A stretch of DNA of 64,000 bases from Dipteronia dyeriana (GCA_032871835.1 CM065300.1:2981768-3045767), one strand, 5' to 3'; shown: positions 1 to 13,300, numbered from the stretch's first letter. The notes: generated by a model not told the origin, from the letters alone. Translations and numbers: made by a program.

Positions 1-361
1 AAGGGTAATAGCACGAAACCCTAGGATCTCAATGCGGGAAAAATCAATGACAAGATTTGATGACGTAGGCGGCGCACTTGGAGACGCGTAGGTCGCTTCT
101 CATAAATGGCATCGAGAAACGAAGCGGTAGAGGACACGGGTTAAGAAAAGAACTGGCTAAAGGCCGTCAGAACTCCAAAAAGTCGCAATCATCGAGATCT
201 CGCGTGAGGAGGCAAATTGAATTTACAGTATCACCATTAAGACAGGCCATTATGACAAGACATTTACTCTGGCGTTACAGAGACGAAAAACTTGAAGGGT
301 TGATTAAAATACTTTTGCCCGGAACGAAACCCTGTTCGATAAAAATATTTTAAGGGGGTAT
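1..361 (+). mobile_element. 3' internal end of an LTR retrotransposon (degenerate)
   Basis: The stretch ends in a purine run (aagggggt, about 353-360) directly before a TG that starts the LTR at 362. This is the polypurine-tract arrangement expected at the 3' end of an LTR retrotransposon, where plus-strand synthesis is primed. A 91-codon open frame (78-353), rich in Arg, Lys and Ser, lies just before it. It matches no retrotransposon domain I know, so I do not call it a gene. The rest of the element would lie left of the window. Confidence 0.55.
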
Positions 362-1136
362 TGTCATATGTAAATTTTATCAGACGTACACGTCATTAAC
401 AAAAATGATAAAATTGTCAGGTGGACATCCGAATAGGCATTCAGAAAATATCCTACAAGACATCACCAAAGAAGAGAAGCCTGAGTAAACAAGTATTGAA
501 CAAAACCTACTCGGGGTTAGTTAAAGATGCTCGGGACTAGTTGATGATATTTTCTACTCGGGATCAGATGACGTCATTCGAGACCAGCTAATATCGTGTT
601 CTACTCGGGACAAACATCAAGGAAACCGAGTAAAAAGCCTAGCGTGCAGCTCACACGAGTCAAGTCGTTAAAATACGCGAAGATATCCATATCAAATAGG
701 AATTCCAAGAAGAATAGAATACCAAACAGAAAGGGTTCTAAATCAAGCAACATTTTTATTTCTTCAAAAAGACTACGCTTTTATAAGGAAATAAGCTCTA
801 ACTGGACTACATCACTAGAGTCCCATTCGATCTCAATACAAGTCTTCGAAATAGGAAAGAAGATAGACTACTTCAAATAAGTAACCAATCATAATTAAAT
901 ACAAAGATCTTTTATTACTTGTACAATGAGGATTAAGGTTCTATGGACATATAAATAGACTAATAATCTCGTCACAAAATATACACAGAAAACATATAGA
1001 AAAATGCAGAGAGAAAAAGAGAGATCGAGAGTTGTAAATCTTTTCAATAGTGGATTTTCTTATTCAGACACCCGTGGACGTTTCTCCGGTCATCGGAGTT
1101 TTACCACGTAAAACTTGCGTCCGATTACTTTCTCCT

Positions 1137-1169
<33 letters not shown>

Positions 1170-1235
1170 TTGAAATCACAACTAAAATCCAATTCTTATT
1201 GACTTTTTTTATACATCCAGAAATCGACGTCAACA
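362..1235 (+). mobile_element. Ty1/copia-type LTR (3' LTR, + orientation)
   Basis: The block runs from TG at 362 to CA at 1235 (about 874 bp) and is matched along its length by the inverted copy at 1660-2543. Near 1065-1125 it has the pattern seen in many plant copia LTRs: 'gtggatttt', 'ccgtggacg', then 'accacgtaaaact', followed by a CT microsatellite at about 1136-1168. The open frame at 596-880 is LTR sequence; a similar frame occurs in the other LTR. What is seen: TG..CA ends, a tract before the LTR, and a second copy. The copia assignment is inferred from the LTR motif. Confidence 0.72.
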
Positions 1236-1659
1236 AAAAATTTAGGGTTTAGTAAAATAAACTAGAAATATACATGTGAGACAAACTATGGTCTCAAGGT
1301 AGATTCCCTCACTAATGAGAAAGGAATGAAATAATGAATTTTGAATTCATGAATCAAACTAAATGTATTTACATATAATAGATTCAATACAAATATATGC
1401 AATTATATGTTTTGATGTGAACGACATGTTATAAATCAGAATCAGTGAAAAGTAAGAACTCACTAAATTATTATTGTCATATGAAAAACATGATCATGCG
1501 GTTTGTGTACGTGATTTTGGTTACTGAAATTATCAAAATGATAATGGTCTAGTATTTACCTAATCACACTAAGAATGAAGTACATTCATTTACATTGCAA
1601 GCTAGAAATTACATAGGTTGTATTGTAATACAAAGAGAATGATATCTCAAATTGAGTAT
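1236..1659. other. Spacer between two inverted LTRs, no gene
   Basis: AT-rich unique-looking sequence with no open frame of note. It would form the loop if the two inverted LTRs paired. Confidence 0.6.
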
Positions 1660-2543
1660 TGTTGACGTTGATTTCTGGATTTTGTCAGAAAAGCCAACAA
1701 GGAATGGATTTTAGCTATAAATCAAAGAGGAGAGAAAAATGAAGTGATTCGACACAAGTTTTACATGGTAAAACTCCGATGATCGGAGAAACGTCCACGG
1801 ACGGTTGAATGATCAACAAAACCAAAATCCACTATAAAGAAAGTAATTACAACCCTCGATCTCTCTTTCTCTCTTTTAATATTTTGGTATGACTGCAGTG
1901 TATATTATATATTGTCTATCTCTTTTCTGGACGAGATTATGAGTCTATTTATACGTTTTATAGAACCCTAATCTGCCTTGTACAAGTAATACATGATCTT
2001 TGTATTTAATCGTGATTCAGTTACTTGTTTGAAGTAGATTTGTCTTCTTTCCTGTTTCGGAGGTTTGTATTGAGATTGAATGTGACTTTAGTAGTGCAGT
2101 CCAATTTGGACTTGTTTTCTTATAAGAATATGATCTTTGTAAATAAATAAAGTTGTTGCCTGATTGGGAACCCTTCCAGCTCAGTATTCTGTTCTCTTTG
2201 GGATTCATTCTTAATATAAATATCTTCATGTATTTAATGACCTAATCCGTGTGAACTAAACACTAAGTTTCTTATTCGGTTTTCTTCATATTTACCCCGA
2301 TCAAGGATAATACCAGCAGGGCCCGAGTAACATCGTTTGAGCCCGAGTGGAAGCGTTATTTAACCAGTCTCGAGTATCGTTAACTGATCCCGAGTAGGTT
2401 TCATTCAACATCCGCTTTTTCGGGTTTTCTATTCTTCGACACTGTTTTATAGGATATTTTCTAAATGCCTATTTGGATGTCCGCCTGACAGTTTTCTCCT
2501 TCCTGTCAATGACATGTATGCTTGGTAAAATTTACATACGACA
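1660..2543 (-). mobile_element. Solo LTR, inverted, with 5-bp target-site duplication
   Basis: This is a second copy of the 362-1235 LTR on the minus strand, with the same TG..CA ends and the same internal motifs (1750-1800 is the complement of 1070-1125). The flanking pentamers are identical: agtat at 1655-1659 and agtat at 2544-2548. A 5-bp duplication is the footprint of an LTR-retrotransposon integrase. With no internal region on either side, this is a solo LTR left by LTR-LTR recombination. The open frame at 2017-2229 is LTR sequence, not a gene. Confidence 0.82.
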
Positions 2544-2548
2544 AGTAT

Positions 2549-4940
2549 ACTTATTATTTCTTATTTATGTCATTTTAGAATATAAAGAGAATGGCCTAGT
2601 ATTGGGTCGGGTCAGATTTGTTTCGTCCAAATAAGTATTCAGTGTCGTAACAGTCCTAAAATCCGAGAGCAAAACTAGAATGCTATTTTGATTTTTAGAA
2701 TAGAAAAATGACTAAATGGCAAAACTAGTACAATTATTATTTTCTATTTATTTATTTTTATGTTGTATTTCAATCGAATTTGAAGATTGACGATAGATAG
2801 AAACTGCCAACCCTCAATTTATAATCATTTAGCAGCATTAACTACAAATGTACAAATGCAGCTGTTGTACTCTGTGATTTTAGTTTGATTGTCATTAGAT
2901 ACTCTGATGAAATAGGAAACGAAAACGTCACCACGTCGTTAATTGTATTTCATCTAATGGTTGATTCTGTCGATTTTGAAATCTAATAATTCTGTAATTG
3001 TCGACCATACCTTCAATTCAGATTTCATTTTTCTTAAAATGAGATAAAGTCTTTAATAAGACGGTCTCATTAACGGATAGTAAGACCGTTCATTTTTATT
3101 AAAAACATCAAAATATATTTTTAAATTTTAAAAAGCCACATTTGTATGAATCCGTCTCACCAAAGATTTTCTCTAAAATATGCGGGTTATTTTCTGTTTA
3201 TGTAAAACAAACAGATCTAACTGACATATTTACTCATATGAGATTCCTTTAAATCGACCAGATTCATATACTTACAACCGGTTACAACACACAAGCTGGC
3301 AATTAGATAGGGAGAAAGAAAAAATGTAACAGCAATTTTTTTTTTTAAATCTAAATAGTGTTTTCTGATATTAAGGGAACAAGATGCAATTAATACAATA
3401 ATAGTTAACTAATATCTATTTAATGCACCTTATGTACTCACTCTGTTACAATTTTGTGACGAAATGAGTGACAAGGGTTCAAAAGAAACTTGTAAACAAT
3501 TAAAATCATATTAACTCATGGTATTTAATAATGTAAAAATATAAAAAAAAAATTAAAAAATTAAAATCATTAATATTACAAATAATTAAAAAAAAAACAA
3601 CATGAAACATAAATAGATTTTGTTTTAAAAAAATGACTACTAAACCATAATTCATTGATTTAAGCCACCCAAAATGTAGAGCACATTTATGTGGAAGTAG
3701 TTAATGGTTAAATTTTTATAATAAGATATGCCTGTAAAATAAAGTTCCATGTCCAAATCGGATTGCATGACATGAAAGAAAGAAACAATCTTTCTTTTGC
3801 TTTTATTATTATTATTTTTCAATATCTTTGGGCCTAAAGAAAGCATAAAACATTTGAAGAAACCATTAGCTAAAGTCAAAATAGATATATAACAATTAAC
3901 AAGTAACAAGTAACAAATAACAAGTGTTTACAGGTCACAGGACGTGTGTTAAATAGATATTAATTTACTATTATTATATTAATCGCAATTTGTTCCCTCA
4001 AACTAACTAAGAACGTTCCTAGACATCACACACTCGAAAAGTTTTTCCAATTACATTATCAATAATAAACCATTCAAGATTCGTTGATTAAGAAGAAAGA
4101 AGCCTTAACGGTCAACATTTAAAACCCAACATAGCAAAATCAATGCAATAACTTAAACTAACTTGTCTTTTGAAAGACATTTCATGGACAAATACCGTTT
4201 TAAAATACAATTTTATATGGTTAGTAATTTTTTAAATTCTCAATTGTTTAATTGTTTTTGCTGTTTTAATATAATAGCTAATACTTCAATGTGTATTAGT
4301 GTATATATATATAACTTTAGGAAAACATAAAAAGTTTTTAGTTTTTAGTACGGTATATAGACCCAGTTCAGCCCATTAAATCCGATTCGACCCGATTCAC
4401 ATGCCTAGTTTTGGAGAAGTGGGACACAAAAGTTTTTCTCCTAATCTTGAGACGAACACGTTAGAAAAAGCACTTTTACACCAACTTGTAAAAAAGCAGA
4501 AGAGAAAACACACACACACACATGGGAAATCAACTTTTGAACTTTTTGAATCTACCATTTCAACCCAAACATGTCAATCCACAATATCCAAATGAAAGAT
4601 TTTACAAAGGAAATTTTACAGCACCAACCAACCAACCAAACCATTATAAACAAACACAAGACATTTTTTTTTGAATCTAAAATAGGTCCCCCCCCACCAC
4701 CAACTACCAAAACTTTTCCTTACACATGAATGAAGAAATGAAGCTGTACATATAATGTGACATCTTAATCTGCAGATTATGAAACATGCGAAAATGAAAA
4801 CGTTCCGAGGACAAAGAAACTGAGTATTCTAGACATGTGTTTTATTCGAAAAGAATGTGAGACCTACTATTGAGACTGTGAATGGTAGATACACATGGTT
4901 TTTTTTTTTTTTTTTTTTTGGTATGAAGGAATGGTTTGTA
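2549..4940. other. Intergenic, AT-rich, no gene seen
   Basis: No supported gene. At 3040-3180 a segment with 'gacggtctcat' and 'atccgtctcacc' inverted pieces resembles a common class of short plant transposon remnants. A 23-base T run at about 4897-4919 lies just beyond the stop of the GH28 gene, in its presumed 3' flank. Confidence 0.6.
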
Positions 4941-7866
4941 TCAAAAGGCTGCAGTTCTACCATAAGGTTTAAAGAGGGAAAAGCAAGCGGAGGAAGAAGA
5001 ATTTGAATACGAGCTTTCGAGGTCAGGGCAAGGTTCCGGGGAAACGGAATCCGAGAATCCGGAGACGTAGGAACATACCCAAGAGGGGGTGGATGATGAG
5101 GCAGAGTTGATTGCTAAGGTGATATGTGATAGACAAATGTTGGTGAAGGGAGATTCTTGGATTCCTCTGAAGTTTCCTGCAATGCTTATGTTTGTGCCGA
5201 TGACATTCTTCAAGGTGATCTGATCAACAACTGGGAGAGCATTCGGATCAAAATCTTCGTCCGGGTGGGACCCACAATCACCGCAGGCGACAAATGCTGT
5301 GACTATGTTATCTAATTCAACATCTGATATGATGATATCTTTGAAATAGCCACCTCTGCCTTTGGTAGTTCTGAACTCAATGCCAACTAATGAGTTGTAT
5401 AGGTGGACCTTGTCCACTTGAACATTCGAAATGCCACCAGACATTTCACTACCAAATGCAATGGAAGAGCCTGATGATGATTGAAGATGGACCCGTCTGA
5501 TGTGTACATCGGTAGTCTGTCTGCCACAGGCAATGCCATACTCGTCCCAACCACTCTTGAGAGCAATAGCATCGTGACCCATGGCAATGCTGCAATCCTC
5601 AATGCAGACATTATCCGAAGAATCTGAAAGCACGAAATGATAAACATATGAGACACCAAAATCTTCCCACAAACTTAATTTCAAACGCACAAGAGATATG
5701 TCACAAATCTGTTAAAAAGCTGAATTATATATCTTATGCAAGGAGATATTTTGAGGGAGTTTAGATTGTATCTAATTTTCAAGCTTAACACAAAATATCA
5801 AACATTTGACAAAATTCACCATGATATCTACCTATATTTTTCTTGCATATAAACCATTGTTCCAAATTCTATAGTACTATCATCAAAGACTTCACTCAGA
5901 ATTCAGAATAAACATTTTAATGTACACTTTGAAACATATTCGAATCATATCCAAGGCTCTAAGTGACTTACAGAATAAATCAATCAAAGAAGCAAACAAT
6001 AGGTGATATAAAGAAGAGATGGGAGTAAACAAATTTCACAAACCTGGGACTACACCAACAGTGTAAGGGGAGTTTGGCGGCACATAGAGTGATAAATTTT
6101 GGATGTGTACATTACTGCATTACATAGAAAAATGTATATATTAAACGATCTTCGGTCATTAAGGAAAAAGGTCTAATAATTTAAAGAATGCAACATTGAA
6201 GTCTTAGTGGCTTAAGCCAACATACCTGCAATAGACTGGATGGATATTATATGCAGGAGAATTCAAGAAAGTAAGGTTTGAAACAACTATGTGTTCTGAT
6301 GATACAAGTTCGACTAGATGAGGACGGCTGTAATTTAAGGATTTAGAGCTGAACCAATCCCACCAAACCGATCCCTGCCCATCAATGGTTCCGTTATCAC
6401 CTGCAACGTCAAATTGTTCGTGTGAGAAATTTTAACTAAGATTTCGACAGGGAAAATAACGATTGGAAGGAAATTAGACGCAAAACATACCTGTTATTAC
6501 CACATCTTGTAACATATACCCGTTTATCAAACTTCTATATCTTCTCCCTGGAAGTTCAATCCCTCGGCCATATGAGGGTAAAGGATCAACAATATCCCAA
6601 TGAGAAGGGTCCTAAGCATGCAAGGAAAGCGCACAATTTAAAGGCCAACCAAATAAATGCAGATTACTGTGTTGTTTAGAGGCATTTTAATGCTACAATT
6701 ATCATGATGATGCAAATACCAGAAATGAGAGAAACATATATTAACTGATGAGCTCAAACCGGAAAACATGAGAATACCTGAGATCCAAGAATGATAGCAC
6801 CCTTTTCCAAGAAAAGAGTGAGGTGGCTGGTGAGATTGAAACTTCCAGTGAGCCACTTTCCTGGCGGCACATACAGCTGAGCCCCGCCCTTGTCGGCAAA
6901 TGACTTGAGATAGAAGATGGCATTCTGGAAAGCGATAGTATTCAATGTTTTGCCATCTCCAACAGCACCAAACTCCAAGATTGACACGCTGTGAGGTCTT
7001 GGGTCTAATGCCAGCTTATAATCGCACTGTGCCTCACTTGCCTCTCCTTGAACTTCCATAGCATTCCACAATGCCAGCAGCAAGAGAAATGCTACCTGCA
7101 AGAAACCAGAAAATACGAAAAAAGGCAATACGTTCTCAGAAGAATTCCAAGCAAGATTCAATCTCCATTGGCAAATTCTAATAACTTACAATGAATTTGT
7201 TTGCATCAAAATACAATGAAAGTAACAGAAAACCCCAACAAAACCACATTGATATAGAACACAATGCTGTTAAGTGTTGATTATACCTTAACAAAATGGA
7301 AATTCCCTGCTAATCTGAAAAATACTCAACTAAACAAAAATCATTTTCATATATAATCAATTGAAATTGAGGAATTTGAATCGAGGAATTGAAATCAATA
7401 AGACAACTCAAATGTGTAATTTTGAACAATGATTTTGTAACTCCAAAAGCAGCCCCATGAAAAGCATAAAGGTCCAGATTCCAGTCAAAGCAAAACTCAG
7501 TCTCTAAAGGATACCAACAAAGAGAACAAGAATTCCAGAGCTCAACAAACAAAGTATGCAAAATCACAAAAACACTCATCAGTCTCAATATTCAATATTG
7601 TATTTCAGTATCAACCCACATCAAGCATCAAGTTTTTCGATTGAAAAAACAGATTGAATTTCACTACATATCTATATCTACTGATGTCAGCACAAAATCT
7701 AAACAATCCCACAAAGGAAATCTAAAACATGTATCGAAAAACCAACCAAGTTCCAAACTTAACCTGATTTGCAATGAAAAAAAAAAACAACAGACAGACA
7801 TAGAGAATGAAAAAGAAACCAAAAAAAATCCCAGATTAAAAATAACGTACTTACTGGCATCTTCAT
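4941..7866 (-). CDS. GH28 polygalacturonase-like protein, 6 exons, 459 aa
   Basis: A secreted pectin-active glycoside hydrolase of family 28, acting in the cell wall. Exons (minus strand): 7855-7866, 6778-7095, 6491-6611, 6226-6400, 6044-6114, 4941-5623; phases add to 1380 nt. Exon 1 codes only four residues (MKMP). Joined to exon 2 it gives a clean signal peptide with an FLLLLAL core ending near residue 26. That is why I prefer the start at 7866 to an unspliced start at 7161, which would read through intron 1. The N-terminal 'ILEFGAVGDGKT' is typical of plant GH28. Catalytic-region motifs: DSSDN near 233-237, GHDAIALKSG near 248-257, SGSSIAFGSEMSGG near 283-296 and FRTTKGRGG near 316-324. 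His replaces the first Asp of the usual GDD, which I recall as common in this plant clade. Substrate and exo/endo mode cannot be read from sequence. Confidence 0.92.
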
Positions 7867-8779
7867 TTTTCACGGCTTCTGATAGATAGTAAGTGTGGAA
7901 GGAGACAAAGAAGATACAACAACAACTACTGATTTTCCAAAAACCAAGAAAGAAGAAAGGACTGCAACAGAGAAAAGGGAAGAAGAAGAAGAAGCAAAAA
8001 AAAAAAAGAGAGAAAAGTTTTGTGTATGTAAGTGTATTATGAGCATTAATTATATATATAAATGGGCAAGAATATTTTTTTATTGTATGGGAAGTGAATA
8101 ATCATAGAGCAAGTAAAATGGAAATGACAGCTTTTCATGCACATAATAGAAGCAAAAACAAGGAAAAAACAATCAAACAAGGGAAGTGCTTGCTGGATTA
8201 CCAAATAGAAATTAATTAATTGATTGATTGCCACTAATTAATAATTACCCTTTTTAATTCAATATGATTATCAACGTCTCTCGCCGACAAATTTGTTTGA
8301 AACCGCCCTCCATTCGGAGGAGAGAGAGAATTTGTTCTGTCTGTCATGTAAGAAGAGAGAGACAGAGATAGTAAACTAAGAACAGTTGTGTCTTTGCTCT
8401 GATTAACATTTGTTAAGATTTCATTACTTTGTGTAAGAACTAAATAAGTTAAAAGATATACGTCCAAATAAAATAAAATAATAATAAGTTAATAGATTGA
8501 AAAAGTTACACTCACTTGTGGTTGCATGGACTTTTTGTCAAGCACATCAATAGAAATATTTAATTGTGTCGCACGTTGCCTCTTGACATTGTTGGTATAG
8601 AGCATTTATTCAGCTTTAGATTTGATATTATAAAAGTAAATAAAACATTGGTGGTAGACATCCTTTTCCACGGTGGTCGGGGTAAGGTGTGCGAGTCCCA
8701 CCATACCCACCTATATAGGGAATTTTCTCTCTGGTATCGTGTAAGTAGATCTAGACCATATGTGTACCATTTGATGAAG
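7867..8779. other. 5' flank of the GH28 gene and spacer
   Basis: This is the presumed promoter and leader of the minus-strand GH28 gene. Purine-rich repeats (gaagaagaag type) at about 7970-8015 would read as a CT-rich tract in its leader. A 'tatatata' at 8049-8060 lies about 185 bp upstream of the start codon. The open frames here are low-complexity shadows. Confidence 0.45.
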
Positions 8780-9240
8780 AACCTTGACACCGACGTATAT
8801 GCATTGTTCGATCTCGATAGACCCTGACCAGACTGTTCGGTGTCAAGATTTATAAAATAAAGGAATGAATCGTAAGCCCCTCGACACCGACGTATATGTA
8901 CCATTTGATCTCGGTAAATCTCGATCCGACCGTTCGGTGGAATAAAAAATTGAATCGTAATCTTCCTAACACCAACACACGAGTACTCTTTGATATCGAT
9001 AGACTTTGATCAAACTGTTCGCTATCAAGATTTATATAATCAAGAAACGAATCGTAATCCCCTTAACACACACGTATATGTACTATTTGATATCGATAAA
9101 CCCTAACCCGACCGTTCGATGTTAGGATTTATAGAATACATAAATGAATTGTAATGCCCCTAATATCGACACATATGTAATATTTGATCTCGGCATATCC
9201 TAATAGTGTCCGGAATTATAGAATAAACAAATGAATTGGG
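8780..9240. repeat. Degenerate tandem repeat, ~97-bp unit, about 5 copies
   Basis: A unit with the order 'cgacgtatatgtac', 'tttgatctcgataga', 'gaccgttcg', 'gatttatagaataa', 'gaatcgtaat.cccc' recurs. The cgacgtatat-like start lies near 8791, 8888, 8973, 9070 and 9168, giving steps of about 97, 85, 97 and 98 bp. Copies are diverged by substitutions and small indels. No coding potential is seen. Confidence 0.8.
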
Positions 9241-10109
9241 ATTATGAATTGAGTCGTAAGTATACATTATGGTATGTATTTTCAAATTGTAAAAGCCTTA
9301 ATTTGTATACATTTAACGAGATGAAGTTGACTCGATGGTATACTTGAGATGACAACGTACCGAGTCGAGGTCAAATCAACATGCCTTGTACCCGAAACTT
9401 TATTGGGACAATGTGCCTCATACATGACTCATGCTTCGAACGGGTTTTCAATTTTTAGCCCATACTCGAACCCGTTTGGGGCGAGATGACTCATATCCTA
9501 ACTGAACTGATCTATTTCATTTAATAAAAAAAGGTCCAAACCACTAAATATATAAAATTTACCATACAATTGAATTTTAAGACAATAACTTAAATTTTAA
9601 CATTCAATCAAAATTACAAAATACACTTAAATTGAAAAATGTATTTAATGTAAACATAAACTATAAATAAATAATAAAACTTGAAGTTTAGGTACACTTA
9701 AAATTCATATATAAACTTAAATTTAATATAACATAACATCTAAATGTTATATAAACCTTAAATTTAAATATAAAATACAATTAGATGAAAAGATTAAAGT
9801 TTTATTTTTTTCTTTTACATTTTTAGTACTTTAAAAAAATATTAATTTCGGGTCAATCAGAATGAGTCGCGGAATAATAGTTTGACCCATATCTGATTCG
9901 ATTACAAAACGAGTCAACAACGTTTGACTCATACTCGATCTGAACTTAGTTTTAAGTGATTCATACTCGTCAAATGGATCAGATCGCCGCCGAATTGACT
10001 ACAGATCGAGGAAGTTTATCATTCTTTGGTATGTCTTTCATACCCTACACCATGAGGTTTTTAATTCAAGTTATATCACCCTATCCAAATCCTAAATTTA
10101 TTGTAATAA
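9241..10109. other. Intergenic, no gene seen
   Basis: Very AT-rich. Two GC-richer patches (about 9350-9500 and 9845-9990) carry related words such as 'gactcatactcga' and 'gacccatatctga' and look like old repeat debris. The short frame at 9956-10165 runs into the MITE and is not supported. Confidence 0.5.
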
Positions 10110-10118
10110 CTAAAAAAA

Positions 10119-10319
10119 GAGTAATGCTAGACATCCCACTTTTTTTTTCTCAAATTTTATTCTAAATGATGTAGCATGTGAGGTATCGGTATTACATCGG
10201 TCAAAACATAATCTTATGATTTATAAGATGCTGACACCTCACGTGGCACATCATTTGTGACAGAAATTGAGAAAAAAAATAGAAATTGAGAAAAAAAATT
10301 GAAACGTCTAGTATCACTC
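10119..10319. mobile_element. Mutator-type MITE, 201 bp, with perfect 9-bp target duplication
   Basis: The ends are inverted repeats: gagtaatgctagac at the left and the complement of gtctagtatcactc at the right. The similarity continues inward through a T-rich tract and 'aaatgatgt.gca'. The flanking 9-mers are identical (ctaaaaaaa at 10110-10118 and 10320-10328). A 9-bp duplication is the Mutator-superfamily signature; no transposase is inside, so the element is non-autonomous. A related, more decayed half-copy starts near 25194. Confidence 0.85.
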
Positions 10320-10328
10320 CTAAAAAAA

Positions 10329-13300
10329 TATATAAATTAACCATCTTATTAAAATTCACTAGATATCAATTGTCATATGTAATTACAAGCATTATGATGT
10401 AATACCACCCAAATCATATATTAACGTGCAAATGTTTGATTACACTAACACAAGACAAATAAATAGTTAAATGTTGTTTAACAGTATAGAGTTATCATTT
10501 AGTCTCATAATATTTTAGATTTAGTTAGACATAATATCACAAGAAAAGAAATTGTTTACTATAACTCAATAGTATAAATAACTAACAATATTTTGAATAC
10601 AATAAGCTTGTATATTAAGGAAACTCACAAAGACAATTTAGACAAGCAACTTAAAATAGTTTTAGCATACCATTTGCCATTTATACCACACCCATTTGGG
10701 ACACAAGCATAATTTGGGGTATGGCTAGTGGTTGTATGGAGTGTGAGTGAAACCATGAGTTGTCTGAGACTGAGAGAGAGTTCAAATAATAATATAATAA
10801 TATAATAAAATAAAAAAGAGAGAAGATCTAGAGAGAGAGAGTGCATGGGGTATTGAGAATTTGAGACAGCATGTGGAGTGACAGGGGTGAGAGAGAGAGT
10901 GGGATCCACAGTCAATGATAGCAAAGATGCTAGGCTGGCATCTATCACTTGACAGAACACAACTCTCTATGTATCTCTCTAATTGGTTCCTTATTCTTCT
11001 CTTTCTATATTCCTAATTTCATATTTCCTCCCCACCAATTCTCTACTCACATGTCACCACCACCACTCTTTTTTTGTCTCGATCAAAATATTCACATTAG
11101 GTTTATATAGTGCAGTTCAACATTACAACATTACATTTGTAATGTAATAGTATAGTCTGAATAGAGTTAGATTGGTTTTTGAAGTTGAATGGTGTTGGTG
11201 AAGTCCTTGAAAGTTAAGTTTGTGTAATGTAAATCAAAGTGGGTGATTGATCACATATTTCTTCATATATTTACTTATAATTTTGTTAAGATCGGATCAA
11301 AAGAAACTAAATTTTATCAATGCACACATAATAAGCTAACTTAATTAGATGTAATAGTATCCGCAAACCATATAAATATGTATTTAGTTACAATGAATAA
11401 GGTTGATGATTATAAATTCAATGTTTTTTTTAGTTGAATATGAATTCAATGTTGAATACGAATAATTTAATGTGAAACAGATGATCAATTATATAGTCAA
11501 AAAGGGAAGAAAATATTTCCAACTCTAGTTTTATTGGGATTTCATGCTAGATGAAGCAAATTCAAATCTGCTAACCTAGATATAGATGCATCGATGGACC
11601 AACCATGACTCTCGTAAATGGAATCAAAGCATGGTACATTTTGTCAAAAATGCACCATGTGTTTCTTTCTTCGATCATGATTTTTTTTTTTTTTTTTGAC
11701 AAAACAAAAAATAATCGTTCTAAATATTAGAGTTTTGGTCTCTTGTGTTTCAAGTTAAATATAGATAAATCATGTTGCTTTTACAAAGAGTTATTTGGAT
11801 TTAAAAATTGCTGGACAACAATTCTAAAATCGTCTAGATCTGTCTTGTTTTGATCAAAATACATAGAAAGTCTAGGATAACAATTGAACTATTATATTAA
11901 TATTTTTATACAGTATGGCATATTCTTCTGGTAACCTGGCCACTATATGAATAATCTTGGGTTATATTTTGACTGACCTCTAGTGTGGGTTGTCACTTTG
12001 GATACTTCTATAGTTCTACACTCACTATTTTAGCATTGTCCCCACTATAGCAGTCTTGAGTTGGACAACTTGTAGAAACATCAAAAAAAAAAAAATTAAA
12101 ATAATAATTAAACTCTTACCTTTTTAAATTTCTATCTAAAAAATCAATCTTCAAGCTGATATAAAATTTAACAATGTAGTTGCCATCGGCCAACTTTTCA
12201 AACTTCTGATCTTTTTGTTTAGAATCCATAAATATATACAATAAGATACCTCAAACCTGTAGGTATATATAATAACACTTATCAGGTGCAGGATCCGTAT
12301 ATTTTTTTGTGTGTCGAATTTTAGTTTTAAAAATGAGATAAACTGTTTTAGACCGTCATAAACCGGTTATGACATTCACATCTAATAAAAAGCTAGTATC
12401 TCGACCAATAAAAAGCGTGGTATTTTACACCCGTTAAGTTCTCTAGTATAAAAAGTTGTGTGGATGGTTTAAAGTGGCCTGAGATGTTGAAGTATGAATT
12501 AGAAGTATAACAAGAAGAGAAGTATTAAGAAGAATAAGAACAAGAACAGGAATTCTAGTGAGAACACAAATGGCAAAAGTCTTCATTTACTATTTGTGTG
12601 AAAACGATTTAATTATATGGTCTTTTCCATCGGTTGGTAACCAATAAATCTATGACAGATTGCCACTACTTAGTCTTTAAGTATATCATCTAAGCTAACA
12701 TTGCCATAGAGATAAGTGAACTGTGAAAACATTTCAATCAATAGAGACCCTCGTCTTAAATGTAATCGGACTAGTAAGTCGAAAGATAAAACCGGTTCTG
12801 ATACCATATTAAATTCTTTAGGAAAGAGAAAATGGTAAAAAGTGAAAGAGTTTTTACCACGTGGCAACATCCTATTGGGAGGTCAGTATAGCTGAGTACT
12901 GACCGGTCAATACCCAAGCAATATCCAATTCTTTAAACGTTATTTAAAACGGCCGGATTAGTTGCCAATTTGACATGAGAGGTCATTAGATTCTAATAGA
13001 TGTTATTGGATCATATTTGGCTTCAAGAGTTCAAGTCGGTCAACAATGTTCCACAATTGGAGAGTGAGGCAGTGAGCAGTTACCACCACAAATAATTCAA
13101 GCAGCCTTATATAAAGCATGTGATTCTTGTAAATAATTTCAAGACATTGTATATTGATATCGACAATCATACTGTGCTTGGAAAGTTATGGTCTCGTTGA
13201 TGGAAATAGAAGTGAACAGAACTAGTGTCCCATGATGATCATATCGAAAAAGAAATCCGGGTTTAAATACTTTGAGCATCGATGTATTCGTGATCTGGAA

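Noticed and set aside
78..353. 91-codon open frame near the left edge
   Set aside because: It is basic and low in hydrophobic residues, matches no family I know and ends at the purine tract before an LTR, so it is treated as retrotransposon debris.
7310..7588. Open frame within intron 1 of the GH28 gene (minus strand)
   Set aside because: It lies between two well-supported exons and has no domain; intronic chance frame.
8640..8720. tRNA-like words (gtgcgagtcccacc) before the minisatellite
   Set aside because: No cloverleaf or clear A-box could be drawn; possibly a decayed SINE, not enough to call.
10945..10970. miR156-like word 'tgacagaa'
   Set aside because: Only eight bases agree; the following bases do not match and no complementary arm is nearby.
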